From contig NC_132986.1 of NCBI RefSeq assembly GCF_047496725.1, positions 9,198,031 to 9,262,030 of the forward strand: a DNA stretch of 64,000 nucleotides, read 5' to 3'. The notes beneath the pieces are model-generated. The model was not told where the DNA came from. It did not search any database and saw only the letters and a program-made list of their open reading frames with translations. A program made the translations under genes and the position numbers. The stretch is from Anoplolepis gracilipes. Its lineage: Eukaryota; Arthropoda; Insecta; Hymenoptera; Formicidae. Below are positions 42,861 through 55,500 of the stretch, one piece after another (positions within the stretch are counted from its first letter, which is position 1; every line of letters starts with the position of its first letter).

Positions 42861-43519
42861 GATAGCGTGTAAAATTATTATAGATTTTCTTCTTTCTAGA
42901 TTTAAATGCGATGCATTTGCGATTATTTGCACTTTAGATCTCCGCTTATTTCGTTACCCCATTCCCATCACGCTCCTTTATTTTTTGCCAATTTTCATGC
43001 CGAAAAAATGATTTACCGAAATATCAATATTTATTTATGTCATTCTCAATATTTATGTAATTAAAGAATAAAATAATACAAAAATGAGATGATAAGAGAA
43101 TAAAATATGTTTAAACAGATGAAATTACATTTCTAAGATATATAATTTATGCTATATATTGTGTATGTGAATATTTCTATAATTATAAATAATTATGGAA
43201 ATCGAAACATAATAACACATGCAAATATTTGTTTAATAAAATAAATTAAAATTTAAAATATATAAGTTTTACAATTAGTAAAAAAATAATTAAGATACTT
43301 GTATGTCATTTCTTAAATTACATATTGTGCTTAAAAATTATTTGTCAACAAAATATGTTTCTTTTATCTAAAATATTTATTAAAAAAGTTCAAAAAGCTT
43401 TTGATTCATTTTCTTTTCTAATTGTTTTTTTTTTAATTTTCTTTTACTTTTGAATTAGATTCTTCTAATATAAGGATTGATATAAAGCAAACTTATGCAC
43501 ATGTTAAAAAGAACTATAA
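42861..43519. other. Short AT-rich spacer, nothing recognised
   Basis: Lies between the inverted promoter-like copy 3 and the presumed 3' end of G9a. Only AT-rich sequence and poly-T runs are seen. Confidence 0.6.
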
Positions 43520-44656
43520 CTTTTATTATACAAAAAAATCAATCGTTTGTACAAAAAAAAGTATATCCTTATATATTACATCGCTTGCAGTGAATCCAAC
43601 ATTAAACGCTCTCCTTTGAGATACGAGCAGCTAATTGGAATATTTAATACATAACTTTACAGCAAGGAACACACATGCTGCGATTATCTCGATGCCAATT
43701 CACTTAAAAGTGACAATAGTTCAATTTCAAGTATTCATCTCATAATCGCAATTCAAATAGGACTATATAACAATATTTTTTACACACAAAATATCCGCAG
43801 CTTACACACATAATAAACTAATCGTCAATATATATATATATTATGCATATCATTATCTCACTAAAAAAAAAGAAAAAAAATTGACATGACATTTTCTCAT
43901 AAGTCATTACATTCTTCTCACAAAGAAGATCGGCGAAAATAGGAAACAAGTACAAGCGAGCCTGAGAAAAAATATGGACGAGCAATGATATTAAATTCTC
44001 TTTAGACTTGACTCGAAAAAATAGGAGAAAACGTGACAAAAATATTTTGTGGAAAGTATAATTATTATACTCGATATGTCTTTCGAGTCAAATCAAAAGC
44101 GATTCATATAAATTGTTATTAATCACCGGTCTAAAAAAAGTTTAAAACGGATTTTGCCTTTTAAAATCCTTTTCAAAAGTCACATAAATGTTTATCGTAC
44201 ACATATCGCTTGGCTATTATTATTTTCTTTAGTACTTATATATTTTCACAAACTGTATAATGCAAATGCTTTTCCTCAAATTAGATATTCTTAAAATTTA
44301 TTAATAAACGATAATAAAATTGATAAACCGGCTGTCAATTTTATGTATATGGACGAACGTTCATTATTCAGCAGAAATAGTAACACGATCTTGAATACGA
44401 TTCTTTCAAAACTCTGACTGTGAAGTCAAATGGCATATATCAGTATAACGTAAACGTCAGAAAGAATCAAACGCTTATCATCCCAACACCATTTTTCATT
44501 TGTACTTTTACAATTCCAAGCGCATCGCAGCATTCGATTTCGCGGCAAACCAAAATGCAGAAAATTAACGCGTGAATTCTACGACATCGTTGTCATCGTC
44601 GTCGTGTTTGCGAAAAATCGCGGATACCTACAAAATTAAACTAAATCGCATTATGG
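43520..44656 (-). other. G9a: Probable 3' untranslated region of G9a
   Basis: Non-coding sequence following the G9a stop codon. On the minus strand AATAAA signals occur at 44302-44297 (about 0.36 kb after the stop) and 43527-43522 (about 1.13 kb after). Either could define the transcript end, so two 3'UTR lengths are possible. No other gene is visible on either strand. The boundary is an inference from poly(A) signals only. Confidence 0.45.
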
Positions 44657-47600
44657 TTACGATGATGACGTTTGAGCTGCCAATACTTCTTCCTGCTGTA
44701 TCTTTCTTCGATAGTTATCCAATGTAACTTGTATAGTCTTCTCAGAATAACGGCAGTTTTCGGCTCCGCAGGTACACGTAAAGGACTTGCACTTTATTAT
44801 CCAGAATTTCTCGCCGTAATCGAAGCTACGAGCAAACATATCCGTATTCATTTCTCGTACGAAGTTAGCATTAAAAATAGCGTTAAAAATAAAGTGTAAT
44901 TGATATATGGATGCTTTTAAATTTGAAAATACCGCCACCTTATAATCCATCATATATTTTATATTAAATGTATATAATCGCATACGTGTCCGTTAGGACT
45001 TGTATTAAAATCTTTAATATAAAAAACATTTATATATTTTAGGCTCTTTAAAAATTTCAAAATGTAGAGAAAAATAAAAAAGTAGTTTTTCATAATTGTT
45101 TTATCTTTCTAGAAATTAACAATAATACCAAGAAATTAAATGAGAAATGTAATCTGCACAAATCAGAAGATTATATAAGGATTATTGGAACAATATATTA
45201 TCAAAATATCTTTATTTAATAAACAATTTACGCATTTCTACATTTATTAAAGAAAATTATATTATTATATTGTCAAAGCATATATTTAATCATGATACAA
45301 AAGAAAAGATGAAATAGAACAGAACAACAGAGATGAAAGAAATTATAACTACGTATCATAGATGAAACGAAAAACAAACGTTAAACAATTTATTAATGAA
45401 AATTCGTGTGTTTCTGTAATAATGTGTTTCTGTTAGTTTTGATATGTTTCTCAGTTAGAAATGTGTCTCAATAATTTCTTGTATCTCAGTGACTTGAACC
45501 GTTTTTTAACATACCCGAGCTCTTCGTCCGCTTCGATGTCGCGGTTGGCAAAGAATGCTATCCTCGGGAAATGCAAGTCCTGATGTTCGACGAATACTCG
45601 TACCGGTAGTAAATTCGGTGCGCATGAATGATTGATGAATCGAGCGATATTCCCATAACGTCTCGCATCTATACAATATGTTTCTCCATCCTGTGTACAT
45701 GAAGTAAATTTCTTTGATTCACAATCCAGAATAATATAACTTATATATGCTACATAAAAGTAAACACGATATCGTGAAGAAAAGTATCGCAGATATAAAT
45801 AAATTTGTCAAAAATATTGTTATCTAAAAAAACATCCAAAATTTCGGAATATTAATCAAGAAAACTTTTTGCATCCGTAATTATATATCTATATTAAAAT
45901 TTATAAAATAATTACAGAAAAAATATATATATATGTGTGTATGAATATACATATTTTCAAGCAAACGACTTTCTTCATTTCTAAGCCAAAGTCGTGAAGA
46001 AAAAATGTAAAACTTACTCTATTATCCAAATCAAACAAGTAGGAATCGTCCTCGCGATGATCAGCTTCAGAATCAGAGATTATCTCGCCGACATATTCAC
46101 AAACGTAAGTTCCTTTAGGAATATGTCGAAGAGTTCGGAGACCCCAGCCTTTCCCCTTTGTGCGAAACAATTGGAATCTCTGTGTCAATCCGTGCTGGAT
46201 TACTCGATTGTTACATGTAATGCGGTTACAATCACAAGCTGGATTACACTCGAACAACATTGGTGGATCTATAACAAGATATTATTTGTTAATGTTTTTA
46301 ATTTTAAAAAATCCATTTTTAGGATAATTATTGCCAGATTATAATTAAATTATTATATATTAACTAATTATTTAAAAGAATTCTTTGTTCTTAAAAATAC
46401 AATATAAATAAATACCTGCATAATTGAACTCAGGTATAAGCTTTCCCTCTTCATTGTACCAACATCGCAGACTTATATTTCCACACAAACACTTTTCAGA
46501 GCTACAATTGTCCTCACAACGACAAGACTGTAATGACGTTATCGTACGATCTACGTTAATGTTACTAGTGAAGCAATTTTCTGTCACGTAAAGAAAATCA
46601 GTTGGCTTATCCTCAGAATCATATCCATTAACACATTGTATGGGATTTGTTTCCTTTCCCCGTGAAATGTCACTGCAAAAAGAATGAAGATTGGTTAAAT
46701 AATTAATATAGAACAAAGTATCAGAATCATATCAACAATTAAGAAAATTATATTATATGTAAAACTATTCAGCATAATCATTTATAATGTATATAATAAA
46801 ATTATAAATTTCAGTACTAAACCAAGAGAAGCAATATTTCCAACTAGAAAACATAATATAACAAAATCATAATTATTATTCATAATTATATTAAACTAAT
46901 TAAAATATTAGAATAAATAAAATTTAAAATAATTATTGAAGTAATTCAATTGTTATATAAATATATATGTAATAGGATATGTAATAGGATAGCATTTATT
47001 TACTTTATTCTTTATTCCTACAGATAATATAATACTTAAAAAAATTTTATAGTTACTTTGTCAATATTTTAACCGTTTTCTCCCACATATGTTCAGAGAG
47101 TTCGTTGACCTTTGCATTCAACCTCAAAGCAGCCATAGTATCGCCATCCATGCTGCAACAGTTTACCGCGGTCTCACCAGCAGCATTCACTTCTCCTATT
47201 TTAGCACCGCGTGCTAATAATAAAACACTGACTGCATATTGATCCTGTCTAGCTGCTATGTGTCTAAAAAAATGAAAATTATTTGAAAACTAAGGTATTC
47301 ATAGTTCAATCTTATATTTAAGGTCGTCTTAAGATCTCGTTCAACCAATAAAATGATGCTATGCGGCTACTTCATTGGTTGAACGGGACCTTAAGATGAC
47401 CTTAAATATATTGGACCATGAATACCGGCCTAAAAAGAATTATCTCTCACAAAACTCGTTTAATTTATTTATAAAATAATTATCATCCTTACAAATATTT
47501 TTGCATCTTTTAATACAATTAGGAGCACAATTATTTTCCAAAAAAAAATGCAAAACGTACAACGGAGTATCACCGTGAACGTTAACAGCATTCACATCAC

Positions 47601-50600
47601 AGCCCTCATTAAGAAGCATCTCTGTGATTTCAGGACTGCCGCTATATGCGCTCCAATGCAATGCTATGTTCTGCTCGGCATCTCGAATAAGCGGATCACA
47701 CTTTTTATCTAATAAATACCTCGCGACATCGGCATGGCAAAATTCGCATGCCCAGATTAAACTTGTCCAGCCACCATCGTCTACGGAGTCTGCAAATAAA
47801 GATTTCGAATGTAAAACATTCATTTTATTTATTTAAATTTTGTTTAGACATGAACTCTGATCTTTCTAAAGGGAAAGTCTACAATATTTATATATTTTCA
47901 TATATCATTTAAAAATAATTTAATATTTTAAAATTTTTATTATAAAAACATTTTTAAAGGAAAAGAAATATTTTTGAAAAATAAAAAAAAAGATTTTCTA
48001 CTTAGATATGAACTCGGCATTACCTACTAACGTTCTGGGCACTTTACATTCGGTCAAAATGATCTTGCATACTTCTAGGTGGCCGGACTTAGCCGCCATG
48101 TGCAAAGCGGTCATGCCGTCCTCGCCTTTCAATGTCACGTCGGCGCCTGTCCTAACTAAATATTTCACCACCGCGGCATTACCCTTACTTGCGGCTAACA
48201 TCAATGGCGTCAATTGATTCCTATCCATTACATCTACTTGAGCACCCGCTTGAACTAGAACGTGTACACATGAAAGATGTCCTTTATCCGCCGCTATGTG
48301 CAGACCAGTCCGATGGGCATAATCTCGGAATGTGTGATTTGCATTATAACCGCATGCTAGGAATCACAAATTCATACATCATTACATGTTAAGCTATCAA
48401 AGTATGTAAATATTTTCAACATTTGCTAAAAATATAATTTGTATAGAATCTAGATTGAAATATTCTATAAATTTTAACTTATTTTAATCTATAAATATGA
48501 AATTTAAAGAAAGTATCTTATTTATTTAAAGATTTTAAATAAATAAAAAAAATATAAAGAAAAATAGACAATTTCCAAACTTAGAACTTTTATTTCACAA
48601 ATTTAATTGTTCTCTAAACAAAAATTTTTTTTATTATTTTTCATCAAAATTCCACTCACCTAATACATTTACCAATTTTTCCAGATCTCCATTCTTTACG
48701 GACGTGTAAAGACTCATAATAGTGTAACGCTCTGGTCTCTCAGTATTAATCGACGGTTCAGGTATTTTGATGATATCGGGCTTAATTAAGGGACTGGGCG
48801 GACGTTCAGCCAACTTTGTGTTGTCACCTTTACCAGGTAAACTCATCTTCGCTGAGGGCAATTTGGAAAACTTCTTACGTGTAGGTATGTATACTGGCCG
48901 TCGCATGCCATTCATCGTTACCAATACATCGTAAGCGGCAGTTTCGCTGCCACAATGTGGACACACACCCTTCTTGTTCGGATAGACCTCGCACTCGCGA
49001 TGATATTGATGGCCGTTGGTGCATTGCACAAATTTGCCTTGCGAACAGAACAGGCCGCAGGAAGGGCAACAGTTGTGGCGCAATAGCCGTTCTTTATGCA
49101 TACGACAAAGAATAATGAAAGGTACACGTGTACTCGGTCGCCGCATCGCCACATCGTTGCTGTCTACTTCGTTGCAGCATCCCACTATTCGGTTGTCGAT
49201 CGAGTCTATCGCAGTGCAGTACAACGGCGCCCCAGAACCGGTTATCGTCACATATAACTGAGATCTTATTTGGCAAAGGCATAGCATGGATTGTACATAT
49301 GTCTAAAATGGAGAAGATAAGAACCATATTATTATTGTACTGATGAAACAAAAAGATAAATGTATATGTGTGAGATGAGAGACGATACTGACCTCACTCA
49401 TAATTGCCGTGGATTCTGGCTTTGACGCCTGCCCTTCCGCAGGACTTGGACTCGGGACCATACTTCGGCGAGTTCGTTTGGCTGGAATCTCTTTATTAAG
49501 GTTTATATAATTCTTAATACAACTATTTAATTACAAAAAGATAGCATATTGATAGTTTCTAAGTTTTCATAGATTTGTTTATAGGCATACAATTCCTTAG
49601 GCATACTGAATTTTGTTTAGAAATCAAAGTTTGTTACAGCAGTTAAATTTGTTTACATTTTTCATATAATAATATTGAAGAAAAGAAGCAAAATAAAATA
49701 ATAGTTAAAATACCTAAAATGTCAATATTTTCTAATTGTTCTCTATCATAACTATATTAATGTAATGCAATCTGATAGTAACAGCGATACTAAAATTAGT
49801 AAAGATAATTATAGTAAAACAATTGATAGTAAACAATTAATAATAAATAGTAATGATAAAATCATTTGACAATGGTATTACAAAAAAGAATGTGGAATGC
49901 GAAAAAAAAAATTAAAAGAAATCAAAGTTATTTATAACTTATTAAAATTATGTATAAAAAAAACTTATTTTATGCAATATTATTGACTAAATTTATATAC
50001 AAATATTGGAAAAAAGAATTTGTTTTTTTTTTTCATAAGAGCTATTTTTACATGCAACACACATATTTGCTATATTTAAAGAATTTTAGCTCCAAAATTA
50101 CCAAAATCAAAAACAAGAAAAACTAAATATTATCAGTGTGCTATTTTTACTCTAAGAGAGTAATAATATTTAAAATAATATTTTTGCTATGAAATTTTAT
50201 AGTAAAAATATTTAAATTTAAATATTATTTACATTTTATACATTTTATCTGTCAAGTTTTGAAGACAATACTTTACCTTCAGGATAATCGTTATTTTTTC
50301 CTGCTTCTGCAACGGTTGAAGAACCATCTGCAAAGTAATTTATTAATTTTAATTAAAAAACAGCTACACAACAAGAAAATATCGTCACACATATAGACAT
50401 TACATCACCTCCATACGGATCCGCCTTGGCTATTTTTCGTGCGGCTTGAGTGCTTCCGCGAGGACGTCCTCTCTCCCTCTTGGGTCGACTAGCAGTAGCT
50501 GGTTTAAGGAAAGGCTTCTGTATGTCCGCCAAAGGTACATCGTCGCTGCCGGGACTGCCGATAGAATTGCCAAGTTTAATTTGTGAATCTGAGCTCCTCG

Positions 50601-51999
50601 TCATCGGCGATAATTTCGGCATTCCATCGAAGTCGGACGAAAATGACTGCGCATCCTCTACGCTATCGTTCATACTCTCCGATAGTATAGTATTGCGTGA
50701 GGAATCCAACATCAAGCTCTCAGATGTGCTAATGTCAGATAATAACGACGTCTCCGCTTCTTGACGAATGTCAGAGGTTTTGACTTGCGTCTGTTTTATC
50801 TGATCTTTGCCTGAAACTAGTTTCTTGGGCCGACCTGGTTTGTTATACTTCCTTTTTTTAAACTGCAAGTGTTCTTCTGTGTAATTAGACTTCTCTTTAC
50901 GCGCCATGGCACTCTCTAGTACAGTACTCTTCAGAGATTCCTTACAAAGTCTTCTAGCCGAACGTTTGGGACCTGGTGGTTCCTCATCCTGAGGAATCGA
51001 CTCACTGGAAATGGAGAAAACTGTTTTATAAATCTTACATACATAAATATTGAATAAATGATAAGTAAGAAAAAACCTGAGTGCTCGTAATCTAGGTCGT
51101 CCAATTCTCCTCTTCCTGGTAACTGGCGCAGTAGTTTCTTGTTGCTCGGTACCTTCTACTAGTTTTGACTCAACATTATTGGTCTCAACATTATTTTCCA
51201 CAGTTTCAGACTTTTTCTGGACAGAAGGCTGCGTGTCACTATTTTGTTTCTCTTCTGCATCTTTCGCTTCATCTTCATCTACAGGTTTTGATTCTGCAAT
51301 CTTAATAGATTCTTCCTTCTTCGTCTCCTCTGTCTGGGATTCCTCCGCTTGGGACTCCTCTGTTTGGGATTCCGCCACATCAGAATTTTCATCAGAATTC
51401 TCTATCTTTACAGAGACACCGCCAATCTGATCGCAATTGGCCAGTTCGTCTGGAACCAAAGTGAGATTGGACGAGCAGCTAGATATCTTGGTCTTCTTAC
51501 CATGATCTGTATTCTCATCGATAGTCCTAAATGTCAGGACAATTCTAGGTATACCATTATCCTTCTTAACAGTCTCCTGTTTATTTGTTGCTGTCAAACT
51601 TTCATCTTCACTTCTGTGATTCTCCTCCGGTGTAACCTGAGAGACTGCTACATCCTCAGGGGTTGCGACCACCTCTTTGTCAAGAGTGTCATCGCATTCC
51701 TTCTCTCCCTTAGACACTTCGTCGATGATTTTCGACGGTGATGGCGATTGTGGCGTTACTACCTCTTCCGTTCCCGTTTTATCATTATCGTTATGCTTCG
51801 CCGGACTCACGCCCTTGTTGAACTCGTTCGTCATACCCTCGAGAATCTCATGAATACTGACTTTGTCGTCGACAACCCCATTGTCGGTAGCAGCGGTCGT
51901 GCCATCCTCGCTGCCACTCTGCGTTACCGGCAGCGTTCGACAACCCTCAGCCGTCGTGACGACGAGCCCGTTGTCGCCCTCGGACGCGACGTCGGCCAT
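44657..51999 (-). CDS. G9a: G9a/EHMT histone H3 lysine-9 methyltransferase, complete, 12 coding exons
   Basis: Nuclear enzyme that transfers methyl from S-adenosylmethionine to H3K9. Coding exons, 5' to 3': 51999-51077, 51004-50409, 50327-50277, 49481-49393, 49302-48660, 48356-48024, 47789-47561, 47263-47057, 46672-46416, 46268-46018, 45690-45515, 44825-44657. They sum to 3,924 nt (1,307 residues), every border is GT/AG and all phases join; human GLP is about 1,300. Seen in the protein: acidic N-terminus with a run of SQ(T/A)EE repeats; AT-hooks GRPR near residues 300, 365 and 486; Cys-rich domain ~582-671; ankyrin repeats ~779-1010; Cys-rich pre-SET ~1040-1130; SET with GWG (1150-1152), CEYVGE, RFINHSC (1210-1216) and FDYG (1253-1256); post-SET CTC...C (1269-1276). 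All catalytic SET motifs are intact. The start is the first ATG; an in-frame TAA lies a few codons upstream. The first intron (51005-51076) is 72 nt, in frame and stop-free. EHMT/G9a subtype is firm; which vertebrate paralogue it is closest to is not decided here. Confidence 0.96.
47293..47430. mobile_element. MITE-like palindromic element in a G9a intron
   Basis: A 138-bp near-complete palindrome in the intron between the ankyrin exons 47561-47789 and 47057-47263. Left arm starts GGTATTCATAGTTCAA, right arm ends TTGGACCATGAATACC; the arms run inward for ~55 bp with few mismatches through AAGGTC(G/A)(T/C)CTTAAG and CGTTCAACCAAT. TA dinucleotides flank both sides (47291-47292, 47431-47432), consistent with the TA target duplication of Tc1/mariner-type MITEs. 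It has no coding capacity and leaves the splice sites intact. Confidence 0.7.
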
Positions 52000-52001
52000 A
52001 C

Positions 52002-52073
52002 CTGCGCGCAATTAATTGTTGCTACGAACAACAAATTTGCCGTAATGAGTAACGCGCACATCCAGAGACATAC
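52002..52073 (-). other. G9a: Candidate 72-nt intron in the G9a 5' leader
   Basis: On the minus strand GATGAG|GTATGT (donor at 52073-52072) and GCGCGCAG (acceptor ending at 52002) bracket 72 nt directly upstream of the start ATG at 51999. The downstream leader would then be only two bases before the ATG. An upstream ATG at 52078-52076 would open a short out-of-frame reading frame overlapping the start. Splice-site quality is good, but the transcript has not been seen. Confidence 0.45.
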
Positions 52074-52143
52074 CTCATCCTGTCCCAGCGTTCAGTTACC
52101 GGTAGATAAGTATTCCTCTACATGTTGAAATATCCTTAGACCA

Positions 52144-52207
<64 letters not shown>

Positions 52208-52361
52208 CTCTTCCTCTTCCTCTTCTTGTTTCTCGCAGATCTTCGGCCTTCGGCCCTGTTTTCCGCAACAATAGTCAATCTCGCATCTCACCCCGATCGC
52301 GCGTTCGTCGGCAACAAACTCGGACTCGTCAATCCTCCGCCACCGATGGCGGGACGCTGTT

Positions 52362-52401
<40 letters not shown>

Positions 52402-52930
52402 CTTTGCACCGCAGAACGTAAGACCTGTCGTCCGCGCGTGTCTCGTTGTTCTCGTTGCAGGTCCTTCCCGAACGTTGCCGAGCGAATCAAGGATTCCCGA
52501 GCCAAGCTGAACGACCAACGACTAATCGGATTGATGATCCCGGCTGTCCCGGCACGGCCCGAACGAGGCGACCGCGCTCAAGTTCCTCGCGGCGGAGCGA
52601 GAGAGAGAGAGAGAGAGAAAGATGGCCGCGCTGGCGTGCCCCGTGAGCGAGCGAGCGAGCGAGCGAGCGACGGTCGACGGTCGACGGCTGGAGGCCATAT
52701 TGATTGCTCAGGGACGGCGATCCGAAGAGCCACGGAATCGTTTTCTTTCCACGATCCTATGACACTTACCGCGTCGACGCGCGTGGCGTCGGCTTTCAAT
52801 GTCAGGTTGAATTAACTTTCGACAACGCGTTCAACTCGATTCTCGAGTAACACTCTATCTTACTTCGACGGTGAGGGACAAGAAGAGGGAGCACACGGCC
52901 ATTATGAGGCCATCGCTTATGTAGATAAAA
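52074..52930 (-). promoter_or_regulatory. G9a: G9a promoter and 5' leader region
   Basis: A GC- and CpG-rich block upstream of G9a, in contrast to AT-rich flanks. It holds three CT/GA tracts (52147-52209, 52361-52394, 52598-52618; GAGA-type binding sequence), several GCCAT cores of YY1/Pho type (ATGGCCGC at 52621, GGCCATATT near 52693, GGCCATTATG near 52899), and no obvious TATA box. This is typical of a broadly expressed gene. The transcription start is not resolved. No plus-strand gene is seen to share the promoter. Confidence 0.55.
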
Positions 52931-53556
52931 TTCTCCGGTCCGGTCTATTTTGCATAAAGTACGTACACATGTTTTAAATGTACGTTCGGATCTAACTTGG
53001 CTGAAGTAAATCTTCCCTCTCTGTCTGTATCATATGTACGATACAAGAAATGGACGAAGAGCTATTAACTCTTAATTATACAATTCAAACGCATATGTAT
53101 TATGTATATATATATATATATATATATTATGTATATATATGTATACACGTTACAATCGATTCTCGTAAGTTGTTTTTATCGCTCAGTATCTCAATAATTC
53201 TTCTAGTATAATTTTCTTTTAAAAAATAAATAGATTAAAATGAAAGTTGAAGACACGAAATGTCACTTCTGTGGAATATCCAATATCAGCTGATCTTTAA
53301 TGTTAAACGTTTATGATGATATATCAGCATATTACATAATTTCATAAAGAAACATTAATTTTTTTATCTCGATTCGACTATTTTCGCTCCTTTATTTCTC
53401 GTCATACTTTAATACTTTAATACTTTAATTTATCATATCTGTTTGCTCTAACAATAACAATGTCCATCTTTTGCATCATCTAGGGACGTTCGCGTGTTTA
53501 TCGCATGTTTGCGGTGTAAAACGGGAGGACGTGGCGTTTAATGACTTACAAAATTC

Positions 53557-53582
53557 GGTAGTGGCGTAGAACGGCCACTACC
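53557..53582. repeat. Small perfect hairpin, 9-bp GC-rich stem
   Basis: GGTAGTGGC and GCCACTACC are exact inverted copies around an 8-nt loop, in a GC-richer island (about 53,480-53,600) of the otherwise AT-rich G9a/hep spacer. It could be a structured RNA stem or a dimer-binding site. No function can be assigned. Confidence 0.5.
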
Positions 53583-54699
53583 AGAGATTGACTTTCGTAG
53601 AAGAATGCAAATTAATGCGATCATGACATATAGCGGAGCATAGAGTTGAAAAATCCATTGCCGTTCAATGCGCAATGAGCCGTCAGCAAAAAAGTTGCTT
53701 AGAGATTACGTGGCATGATACGATAAAAATATACGCTGCGGCCGAACACTTGACATTAATATGTAAGAATTCCGAGCACTGTAGAAGATAAAAAAAAAGA
53801 TACAACATTTCGAATGACGTTACACTTTTTTTCTAAAATTAAAAAGTAGGAACACATTTTTTTCAGAACCAAAAATGTACGAGTAATAAGCTTTTATTGG
53901 CAGAAATTTAAGTCGTATTAGATTTTCAAGATTGAAATCTTAAGATTTCTTTTATAACACCTATTTATTAACACCTCTATAAATTCTATACTTTATATAT
54001 TTCTAAGAAATATATACTTTTCATCTTTCAAAATTAAAGATTTTTAATTTTCAAAATCAGTATTGATATACAAATCTTGATATATTTTTTTTGCTTATCT
54101 TAGTTTTCTTTTTAAATAAATATAATTTAATTCTTTAGTAAATTTTAAAGTATGTCATGGTATATTCTTATCTAAGTATTTCATCTTATCTATTTTGCTA
54201 TGAGGTAATCATGCATAGCATATGGCAGTGATAAACATAGTATATGTAGTGTATGTACTTTATTGAATTAAATTTAAAAGAAACATACTTTTCTTTCAAA
54301 ACTTAATATTTATTTAGATAGAAAAATTGATTAAAACAAAAGTTTAATGATAATAAATTAATTAAGTTATATATATTATTAAATTAAACTCATAAAAATA
54401 TTTTATTTAATTCTTTGATAAGATGAAATGAATTCTGTACAGTACATAGTAAATTCTTATCTATTACACATTATATATACCGAATATAATCATATCATAA
54501 ATTGATAAGTGCTCCCAACTACTCCCAAGTTAAAAATAAAAAATTGAATAGATTATAAAAAAATTACATTTTTATATGATTGCAATAATTAATAAATACA
54601 ATTATTAATAAATACATTAATTAATAAAGTTTACTTTATTTTTTTTTTTAATTTATAAATTTATATTATATTTTTCATTGTTTTTATCATAATGAAATG

Positions 54700-54702
<3 letters not shown>

Positions 54703-54787
<85 letters not shown>
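54703..54787 (+). repeat. (TA)n microsatellite, ~85 bp
   Basis: Longest TA run in the window, in the spacer between G9a and hep. Other TA tracts: 3857-3895, 6551-6580, 40564-40604, 53105-53150, 60411-60469 (the last inside a hep intron). Confidence 0.95.
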
Positions 54788-55414
54788 AATAATTTTTGAT
54801 TGAGGATAATAAAAAATATAGCCAAAGGAAAGAATAAAAACTTTTTATAGTGTTTATAGAAAAATATCGCAGTAGATAGGAAAAAAAACATGTGGAAAAA
54901 TATGACTTTTTCGTATAAATATAAGTTTATTTACATTGCAACAGATCCTTTTGTCAAATAAATGACAAAGGTGATTACGAGTGTAGACTTGAACATAATT
55001 AAGGATTATAAATGTTAATTAAAAATAATAATTACAACATTCTAACCATGTATTCGTGTGTATGTGTATTATTTGTATGTATGTATGTATGTGACGCATT
55101 GCACGCCTTCCTGATTAAATAATTAATATACATTCGTGCCTCGTAGTAGAACTCTACGACACGTGCTGCTGCAACATTATTGTGCTTTCGTTTTCTTTTT
55201 TTTTTTTTTTTTTTTTTCTTTCGTTACAGAGAAAAATCAAGTGTGAATGATATTAATATCTCTCTCGGTTCGATTCGCGCTATCGATCTCGACACTTGTG
55301 AACTATGTATCGTGATTGACTCGCGCTCTCACATTTAATATTACTTTATATAAATAATACAATAGTCTCTCATATAATAATTAGTATTAATAATAAAACG
55401 TGGAAAAGTCGCTT

Positions 55415-55445
<31 letters not shown>

Positions 55446-55500
55446 AAGAAAGGGAAAGAGAAAGTTTACAAGATACACTTCAAGGCCATCCGAAAGAAGA

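Larger units (their letters stand above)
52931..55500. other. Spacer between G9a promoter and hep 3' region
   Basis: AT-rich, with TA tracts at 53105 and 54703, a long T run at about 55197-55217, and a GC-richer island at 53,480-53,760 with the 9-bp hairpin. No coding sequence. Confidence 0.65.

Noticed and set aside
42507..42932. Matching protein fragments (RAYWPIS) in frames on opposite strands near 42.5-42.9 kb
   Set aside because: They result from the inverted promoter copies around ATTGGCCAAT, not from a protein family.
45506..45700. 64-codon minus-strand frame over the SET exon
   Set aside because: It is a different reading frame from the one that joins the neighbouring G9a exons and encodes the NHSC SET motif.
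47440..47560. Apparent C-terminal extension of the ankyrin exon (frame continuing past GDTPL)
   Set aside because: The donor at 47560 (TT|GTACGT) joins in phase to 47263 to give TPLHIAA, the expected ankyrin continuation, so the extension is intron.
52136..52402. Arg-Glu-rich frames around 52.1-52.8 kb on both strands
   Set aside because: Products of the CT/GA tracts in the G9a promoter.
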